Source: Planctomycetota bacterium
GTDB lineage: Bacteria; Planctomycetota; UBA1135; UBA2386
Length of the DNA stretch: 10,469 bases
Assembly (NCBI GenBank): GCA_023433825.1
Contig: JAEYTU010000545.1
Location: 1 to 10,469 of the forward strand
Direction of reading: 5' to 3'
Both the position numbers and the translations under genes were made by a program. This document shows, piece by piece, positions 5,375 through 10,469 of the stretch (its first letter is position 1; every line of letters starts with the position of its first letter). The notes beneath the pieces are model-generated. The model was not told the origin of the DNA. It searched no databases and was given only the letters and a program-made list of their open reading frames with translations.

Positions 5375-6994
5375 TCAGTTCCCCTTCACGCGGTAGACGA
5401 ACCACGGCTTGTCGAACGTCGTGATCGGTTCGTCGCCGTCGCGCGCCGCGAAGCCGTCGACCAGATGCTCGACGAGCGGCTCGGCCGGCACGCGTTGCCA
5501 CTTGTGCAGCAGCAGCAGGTTGGCGTCCCAGCCGACGACGAACTGCAGCCTGACGCGGCGGATGTAGTCGAGGATGCGACCCTCCGTGACGAACGTGAAG
5601 CACTCGGCGTTGACGACGCCGTCGAGGTTGACGACCGTCAGCCGCGGCGCGAAGTAGCCGAGGCCGCCGGACTGCGTCGCGCCGATCCGCGTGCCTTCGG
5701 GGAAGTGCTTCGCGGCCCACAGGCCGAGGCGCATGTAGCCGAACTTCCAGTCCTTGCCGGCATGGATCGTGTCGAACTGCGACATCGCCGGGTCGGTCGT
5801 CGACGGCGAGAACCGGGCGTCGACGACGAACGCTGCCGCGGCGATCGCGCAGACGACGGCGGCGACACGCGGTCGCAGCACTCGCCAGACCGCGTCCGCG
5901 CCGATCCCGACGACGAGCAGCGTCGGCAGCACGGCCGGGAAGAAGTAGCGCTTCCAGTACCACGGCGCGAAGACGAACAAAGCGTAGGCGAGCACCAGCA
6001 CGAGACCGAGCAGCGCCGGTGCCGCGGCCGCGCGCAGTCGCGACGACAGCTCGGGAGCACGCCGTCGAACGCCCGGCAACAGCGCGCCGCCGAGCACGAT
6101 CGCCGCGGCGACGACGAGCAGCCATTGGTGGTGCCAGACGACGCCGAACGCGTTCCGCAGGAACGGCCCGTAGAAGTTCGCGAACGTCGGCGCGTGGTCG
6201 ACTTCCTCGAGCGTCATGTGCCGGACCGCACGGCCGCTGATCGGATAGATCCGCCCGGTGTGGACGTACGAGTAGACGAGCCACGGGGCGTAGGTCAGCG
6301 TGCCGCCGACCAGGAGCCAGCCGATCGACGGGCCGATCCGCTCGACGCGAATCGTCTGCATTCGGATCCGCACGAGCAGCACGGCGAGGATCACCGGACC
6401 GACGAAGACCGCGTCGATCCGCGCGAACAGCGCGAGCCCGAGCAACGCACCGAGTGTGAACGCCTGCCCGCGTCGCGGCGCGACGACCGGGCCGGCAGTC
6501 AGTCGGTCGGCATACGAGAACGTCGCGACGAGCAGCAGGAACGCCAGCGACGTCTCGAGCCCGTTCAGCGCCGTCTCGATCAGGTACGGGTGGAACATCG
6601 TCGCGGCGACGACGACCAGCAGCCCTGCGAGCCGGACGCCGAGGCGCCGCAGCCACGCCAGCAGCAGCACGAGCGCCGCGGCATCGCAGATCGACAGGAA
6701 CACCAGCGCGGCCTGGACCGGCCGGAACAGGTCGTCGAACCACCAGAACAGCGGTACGGCGAGGAACACGTAGAGCGGCTGGAAGCCGTTCGTCGGCGCG
6801 AGCCCGTACAGCGGGCCGAGACCGTCGGCGATGTTGCGCGCGACGTTCAACGACAGGTACGCGTCGTCGGGGATCGTCACGCCGTCGATGTGCGACAGCG
6901 GCCCGAACGCCAGACGCAGCCGCAGCGCGAGATGGCCGGCGACGAGGAGGCCGAGGATCAGCCAAACCTTCGTCGACGACGGGACCCGTGACAT
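5375..6994 (-). CDS. Polytopic GT-C fold glycosyltransferase (PMT/GT39-like)
   Basis: This 539-residue inner-membrane protein has about ten hydrophobic segments. After the first helix (11-29) comes a periplasmic loop with the acidic pair D43-D44 in IPDDAYLSLNVARNIADG, then APTNGFQPLY (66-75). Both are typical of GT-C enzymes that transfer sugars from polyprenyl-phosphate donors on the outer face of the membrane. NGLETSLAFLL (144-154) and ALFARIDAVFVGP (188-200) are further recurring motifs. The last hydrophobic segment ends near 391 and a soluble periplasmic-type domain follows (GATQSGGLGYFAPRLTVVNLDG, 438-459). The start is taken at the Met before SRVPSSTKVWLI; an open frame continues 28 codons upstream but is highly charged. 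No Shine-Dalgarno site is present; TACCGT lies 9 bases before the ATG. No polysaccharide genes are adjacent, so acceptor and sugar are unknown. Confidence 0.8.
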   Translation of the reverse strand: MSRVPSSTKVWLILGLLVAGHLALRLRLAFGPLSHIDGVTIPDDAYLSLNVARNIADGLGPLYGLAPTNGFQPLYVFLAVPLFWWFDDLFRPVQAALVFLSICDAAALVLLLAWLRRLGVRLAGLLVVVAATMFHPYLIETALNGLETSLAFLLLVATFSYADRLTAGPVVAPRRGQAFTLGALLGLALFARIDAVFVGPVILAVLLVRIRMQTIRVERIGPSIGWLLVGGTLTYAPWLVYSYVHTGRIYPISGRAVRHMTLEEVDHAPTFANFYGPFLRNAFGVVWHHQWLLVVAAAIVLGGALLPGVRRRAPELSSRLRAAAAPALLGLVLVLAYALFVFAPWYWKRYFFPAVLPTLLVVGIGADAVWRVLRPRVAAVVCAIAAAAFVVDARFSPSTTDPAMSQFDTIHAGKDWKFGYMRLGLWAAKHFPEGTRIGATQSGGLGYFAPRLTVVNLDGVVNAECFTFVTEGRILDYIRRVRLQFVVGWDANLLLLHKWQRVPAEPLVEHLVDGFAARDGDEPITTFDKPWFVYRVKGN

Positions 6995-7003
6995 CGGGCG
7001 CGG

Positions 7004-7009
7004 ACGGTA
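7004..7009 (-). promoter_or_regulatory. Candidate -10 element of the glycosyltransferase gene (leaderless)
   Basis: The minus strand reads TACCGT with 9 bases to the ATG at 6994, the same arrangement as at lgt and eboA. No clear -35 is visible. It lies in the 178-base divergent gap (6995-7172) shared with the secreted-protein gene, in which I found no other feature. Confidence 0.3.
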
Positions 7010-7162
7010 CCGAGCCGCCTCGCGACGCGCACCGGCGAGGTCGACCGAGCGATCGGGACATTCATGGTTCCGATCCATTGCCGCGATTCACGTGGGTTTC
7101 CGGGATCCAGCGCCACTCGCCGAGCGCGCTTCGCGCCGGCGACCCACCGACACGAAACCGAT

Positions 7163-7166
7163 GGAG
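7163..7166 (+). promoter_or_regulatory. Shine-Dalgarno site of the secreted-protein gene
   Basis: GGAG ends 6 bases before the ATG at 7173. It decides the start: the in-frame ATG at 7161 would place this site inside the coding region and would add METK before the signal peptide. Confidence 0.6.
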
Positions 7167-7172
7167 ACGAAG

Positions 7173-7673
7173 ATGCCCCGCTGGCTGATCCCGACGTTGC
7201 TTCTGACCTTGACCACCACGGCGTTCGCCCAGCAGGGCGAACGCGAACCGCGCGCGCCGCGGCGCGAAGGACCGCCGAACATCGAGCGCCCGGCCGACGG
7301 CGAACGGCGAATGCGGATCGACCGCCGCGTCGAACGCGAGACCCGGATCGAGCGCGGCGCGCGCGGTGCCGAGCGCGGTGCCGAGCGCCGCCACCCGCGC
7401 GGCGGCCGCCCCGGCAACCGCCAGCGACCCCAGACCAGTGAGCGCGCCGCCGTGCCGCCGTTCGTTCGCGAACGGATGACGATGCTGCGCGAACGGATGC
7501 AGTTCCTTCGGGAACGGATGGCGGAACTGCGGCGACACGTCGAGCGCAGGACGGACGGAGCGCGGCAGGGCGAACGGCGCATCCAGCAGCATCGGCCGCT
7601 GCCGCCGCGCGCGGGTCAACGCGGGCGAACGGCGATCCCGGTCAACCGCGGCACGCGCGCGCCGACTTCGTAG
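7173..7673 (+). CDS. Small secreted Arg/Glu-rich protein with heptad repeats
   Basis: The 166-residue product begins with MPRWLIPTLLLTLTTTAFA, a clean Sec signal peptide with a predicted cut after AFA (residue 19). The mature part is very rich in Arg, Glu and Pro and has no Cys. Residues 99-119 are three heptads, RERMTML, RERMQFL and RERMAEL, followed by RRHVERR. They suggest a short amphipathic helix or coiled coil with hydrophobic residues at fixed positions. Upstream, ERGARGAERGAERR is a smaller internal repeat. The rest looks disordered. I recognise no family; similar low-complexity exported proteins are common in planctomycetes and myxobacteria. The last 58 bases overlap the 3' end of the convergent zinc-ribbon gene. 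That a protein is made is supported by the signal peptide plus Shine-Dalgarno site; its function is unknown. Confidence 0.65.
   Translation: MPRWLIPTLLLTLTTTAFAQQGEREPRAPRREGPPNIERPADGERRMRIDRRVERETRIERGARGAERGAERRHPRGGRPGNRQRPQTSERAAVPPFVRERMTMLRERMQFLRERMAELRRHVERRTDGARQGERRIQQHRPLPPRAGQRGRTAIPVNRGTRAPTS
7467..7529 (+). repeat. Three 21-base codon-aligned tandem repeats
   Basis: Each unit follows the pattern CGNGAACGGATG plus nine variable bases and encodes RERMxxL. Units begin at 7467, 7488 and 7509. Differences are concentrated in the middle codons, so the Arg-Glu-Arg-Met core and the last Leu are kept. This points to duplication followed by selection for a heptad pattern. Confidence 0.75.
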
Positions 7674-8668
7674 TCGAGCGTGATGGTCGACCCGGTCTCG
7701 GTCACCCACGTCGCACGGTGTTCACCGTCGCGACCGACCCCGCCGACGTCGGCGGCGACGAGACGCGGGCGTTGCTCGAGCCAGCCGTTCTGCGCCAGCA
7801 CGGACTCGATCGCCGGCCGTTCGAGTCCGTAGTTCAGCGCCGCGCGGACGAACCGGGGGCCCGGTGCCTCGAACGCGTCGCGCAACTCGATCAGCATCGC
7901 GCGCGTCCCCGCGCGCCACGCATCGGCCCGGCGCTCGGTCGCCCAGACGAACTGGAACGCGACCATCCCGGCGGCGCCGGTGCCGAGCACGATCCCGAGG
8001 ATCCCGGTCCAGGAACGTTGCCGACGCCCGGCCTCGTAGCGGCGGCGCGCGGCGCTTCCCTGCGGCGACAGCCCGAGTGCTTCCCGCGGCTTCGTGTAGT
8101 CGACGAGCGACAGTTCCGGATGGCGCCGCAGCAGGACCTCGGCGCGATACGCGGTGCGCACGACGGCGATCTCGCCGAGGAACAGCAACGCGATCTTGAC
8201 CCAACTCGACACGAGCGCTGCCGTCGGCGCGCCGTCGCCTTCGTGGAGCCACCAGATGCCGCCGGTGATCGTGAAGACCGCGCACGAGATCGCCCACGGC
8301 AGCGGTCGTCGACGGACCTGGAAGTAGCCGACCGCATGCACGACGGCGAGGATCGCGGCGACGACGATCCACGACGCAGAGCGTCCGCTCGAGTTGCCGA
8401 CGAACAGCGCCGAGATCACGGCGACCCACGCGGCGATCAGTGCGATCGCGGCGAACCACAGGCGCAACCTACCGATCACGTTCGCGGCCTTGCCGAGCTC
8501 GCGATGCCCGAGCCGGATCTCGTCGCGCGTCGCCGCGACCGGCAGGTCCGCCGCGCACCGGTTGCAGGTCCGCGTGCCGGCCGGATTCGTGTGGCCGCAG
8601 CCGCGGCACGGCGTCGCGCCGGTCGCATTCGGCGGTGCGCTCGGCGTCGGGCTCGGCACCGAGTTCAT
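7616..8668 (-). CDS. Zinc-ribbon multi-pass membrane protein, function unknown
   Basis: This 350-residue protein has an N-terminal zinc ribbon, CRGCGHTNPAGTRTCNRC (C21, C24, C35, C38), of the type found at the front of many bacterial membrane proteins. Hydrophobic segments follow at about 71-90, 98-117, 123-141, 152-172 and 221-242, with a charged loop YTKPREALGL (191-200) between the fourth and fifth. A C-terminal soluble domain (about 245-350) follows, in which DAFEAPGPRFVRAAL and a beta-rich end (ATWVTETGSTITLDYEV) can be seen. I do not recognise the family. Its ATG shares the ATGA sequence with the stop codon of the U32 gene, so translation is probably coupled and the two may work together. 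Its 3' end overlaps the convergent secreted-protein gene. Confidence 0.8.
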   Translation of the reverse strand: MNSVPSPTPSAPPNATGATPCRGCGHTNPAGTRTCNRCAADLPVAATRDEIRLGHRELGKAANVIGRLRLWFAAIALIAAWVAVISALFVGNSSGRSASWIVVAAILAVVHAVGYFQVRRRPLPWAISCAVFTITGGIWWLHEGDGAPTAALVSSWVKIALLFLGEIAVVRTAYRAEVLLRRHPELSLVDYTKPREALGLSPQGSAARRRYEAGRRQRSWTGILGIVLGTGAAGMVAFQFVWATERRADAWRAGTRAMLIELRDAFEAPGPRFVRAALNYGLERPAIESVLAQNGWLEQRPRLVAADVGGVGRDGEHRATWVTETGSTITLDYEVGARVPRLTGIAVRPR

Positions 8669-10469
8669 CGCTGCACCGTCATCCCGCCCCGCGCGACGCC
8701 GACGCGCGCCTCGACCGGCAACGCGGCGAGCACGGCACGGGGCGTCGTGCGCCCAGCGACGAGATCGCGGTACGCGGCGAGGATCGCCGTGCATTCGGCG
8801 GCCGTCTCGCGAACGAACTCGACCCGAAACCGACGAACGCCGCGACGCGTCAGCTCGGGCACGACGAGCGCCGACGTCAGCGCGCCGGCGTCGAACACGG
8901 TGTTGCGACAGCCGGCGTCGACGATGACCGGGTGCTCGTGCCCGAGGTGATCGCGCAGCGACACACGATGCCGTTCGCACGGACGTCCACACGTTCGGTA
9001 GTCGCGCCCGTCGCTGAGCAGGTGCGCGTAGACGCAGTGCTCGGTGTGAAACGCCGGCATCCGGTGATGGATCGCGACGGCGACACGTCCGGCCGGCGCC
9101 GCGTCGACCAGCGCCAGCAACTGCGCCTCGTCGAGATCGAACGACGCCGTCACGGTCGCGAGTCCGTGCGCGAGCAGCGTCGCGGCCGTGACGTGGTTCG
9201 TGACGTTCAGCGAGAAGTCGCCGTGGCGCGTGCAGGCGGCCGTCTCGGGATCCGCGGCGAACCGCACCAGCGCGCCGAGGTGGCGGATCAGGATCCCGTT
9301 CGGCTGGCTGCGGGCGATCCGATCGTCGAACGCGGCCTCGCCGGGCTTCGTCACGCGCAGCGTCGCGACCGTCGCGACGACCCCTGCCGCCCGCGTCCGT
9401 TCGACGGCGCGCGTCAGGCCGCTCAACTCCATCCAGTCGAGCTCGATCTCCTCGACGCCGGCGGCGAGGGCGGCGTCGAGTTGTTCGTCGGTGCGGACCA
9501 ACGGCACGACGAACGGCTCGCGCGCCGGCGCCGGCGCGATCACCGACAGACGCAACGTCGGCGACGCGTCGATGCACCGTGGCGCCCCGCGATCGACGAT
9601 CGCGAGCAACGCCGTGGTCAGCGCACGACGGCAGGCCTTCAACTCGGCGACCGGAACGTGGAGTCCCGGGGCGAGCCCGTCGACCGAGATCGAGACCGGC
9701 GTGAACGGCGTCCCACCGAACGCGAACTTCTCGCCGAGCAGTCCCGCGTCGATTCCGGCCCCTCGCGCGGCGACGAGCATCGCCGCTGTCGACGCCGCGA
9801 CGACGCGGCCCTTCGACGGCCCCGAGGCGATCGTCGCTTCGACCTGCAGCGGCGTGCCGAGCGCGCCGGTCACGGCGAGCGCGATCTCGATCCGGCCCTC
9901 CGCGTCGGCGCCGCCGTCGGCGCGCGGCACGAACGCCTGCAACGCCGGGTCCGACGTCGCGAAGACGCGATCGCCGACCTGCACGCGGCGCAGGTCCGGC
10001 CCCGGGCGTCCGAAGCCGAGTTCGATCGCGCCTGCGACGAACCGGCCGTGGGGCGCCGCCGCGACCGTGAACACCGGACCGCCCGGCTCGTCCTCCTCCG
10101 GACGTCCCTGGTCGAAGACGACCCCCATGCCCGGCCGCAGCGTGACCGTGATCCGTGAGACGTCCACGTCGCCATCGCCTGCGTCGGCGGTGGCGCCGGG
10201 ACCTGCGGCGACCGCCGCGCTCGGTGCGACGACGACGCTGCGCGCGTCGAGATCGACGGCCGCGACGCGACCGACGGACACGCCGCGATGTTTCGGGAAC
10301 CTTCCCTCGACGAGCCGCTGATGGTCGCTGCCGCCGAAGAACCCATCCGAGAACCCGCGCGTGTAGCTGAGCGCCATCGCGCGCAGCTCGACCGCCGGAT
10401 CCGCCGCCGCGGCGCTCGGATCGCCGATCGCCGCGAGCACGCGATGGCGATAGCCGTGCACGGCCGTCG
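8665..10469 (-). CDS. U32-family peptidase/hydroxylase-like protein with DUF3656-type region (5' end outside window)
   Basis: About 600 C-terminal residues are visible and the frame stays open to the right edge, so the N-terminal U32 catalytic domain probably lies outside; family members of this architecture are around 800 residues. The visible part, numbered from the GTG at 10461, holds SYTRGFSDGFFGGSDHQRLV (32-51) and GRFPKHRGVSVGRV (53-66), then a beta-rich region with GDRVF and GEKFAFGGTPF (243-253). These are typical of the DUF3656 segment. A second U32-like half then holds GDFSLNVTNH (414-423) and a cluster with C476, C491, C495 and C518 (EHCVYAH, TCGRPC, DAGCRNTVFDA). Four such cysteines bind an iron-sulfur cluster in U32 proteins. 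Characterised relatives RlhA and TrhP hydroxylate 23S rRNA and tRNA, so an RNA-modifying role is more likely than proteolysis. The zinc-ribbon gene follows with ATGA overlap. Confidence 0.88.
   Translation of the reverse strand, partial: TAVHGYRHRVLAAIGDPSAAAADPAVELRAMALSYTRGFSDGFFGGSDHQRLVEGRFPKHRGVSVGRVAAVDLDARSVVVAPSAAVAAGPGATADAGDGDVDVSRITVTLRPGMGVVFDQGRPEEDEPGGPVFTVAAAPHGRFVAGAIELGFGRPGPDLRRVQVGDRVFATSDPALQAFVPRADGGADAEGRIEIALAVTGALGTPLQVEATIASGPSKGRVVAASTAAMLVAARGAGIDAGLLGEKFAFGGTPFTPVSISVDGLAPGLHVPVAELKACRRALTTALLAIVDRGAPRCIDASPTLRLSVIAPAPAREPFVVPLVRTDEQLDAALAAGVEEIELDWMELSGLTRAVERTRAAGVVATVATLRVTKPGEAAFDDRIARSQPNGILIRHLGALVRFAADPETAACTRHGDFSLNVTNHVTAATLLAHGLATVTASFDLDEAQLLALVDAAPAGRVAVAIHHRMPAFHTEHCVYAHLLSDGRDYRTCGRPCERHRVSLRDHLGHEHPVIVDAGCRNTVFDAGALTSALVVPELTRRGVRRFRVEFVRETAAECTAILAAYRDLVAGRTTPRAVLAALPVEARVGVARGGMTVQR

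Noticed and set aside
4997..6991. Long plus-strand open frame (664 codons) opposite the glycosyltransferase
   Set aside because: It is a charged, low-complexity translation of the complement of a membrane-protein gene, and it also overlaps eboB out of frame.
8440..10158. Long plus-strand open frame (572 codons) opposite the U32 gene
   Set aside because: It is a shadow of a well supported gene; the translation is dominated by Arg, Asp and Glu and has no recognisable domain.

Overview
The window is a stretch of chromosome from a GC-rich, Gram-negative-type bacterium. It carries ordinary core genes (ribosomal protein L28, a tRNA, dihydroorotase, prolipoprotein diacylglyceryl transferase, a U32-family peptidase) and shows no phage, IS or CRISPR signal. 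The form of L28 (a long version with a central GGVGRRVTGR stretch), the QVHFREPGLTHK type of dihydroorotase, the large U32 protein and the scarcity of Shine-Dalgarno sequences together suggest Planctomycetota or a nearby lineage. That placement is inference, not proof.

Layout from left to right. Positions 1-280 hold no gene I can defend. A small CxxC/CxxC protein of unknown function (281-604, minus) follows. Next is a minus-strand block read right to left: lgt (2652-3578), pyrC (1334-2659, overlapping lgt by 8 bases), rpmB (929-1246, with its own likely promoter) and tRNA-Arg(UCU) (807-883). From a 49-base divergent gap, two plus-strand genes run the other way: an EboA-domain protein (3628-4437) and an EboB-type TatD-like metal-dependent hydrolase (4455-5336). 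These are the first two genes of the conserved ebo cluster, here without the usual eboC-F. They meet a convergent, minus-strand polytopic GT-C type glycosyltransferase (5375-6994). A small secreted Arg/Glu-rich protein with heptad repeats (7173-7673, plus) collides tail-to-tail, with 58 bases of overlap, with a zinc-ribbon membrane protein (7616-8668, minus). That gene is translationally coupled by an ATGA overlap to a U32-family peptidase/hydroxylase-like protein (8665 to the right edge, minus, 5' end missing).

How the genes fit together: lgt-pyrC is a housekeeping unit and rpmB-tRNA-Arg may be a translation unit. The eboAB pair is the accessory element of most interest: in cyanobacteria and pseudomonads the ebo/EDB cluster is tied to handling or export of a secondary-metabolite precursor. 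Its occurrence as a bare pair between lgt and a membrane glycosyltransferase gives no metabolite clue. A second window-wide signal is regulatory: lgt, eboA and the glycosyltransferase all lack a Shine-Dalgarno sequence and each has a TAnnnT hexamer 7-10 bases before the ATG, the spacing expected for leaderless transcripts.
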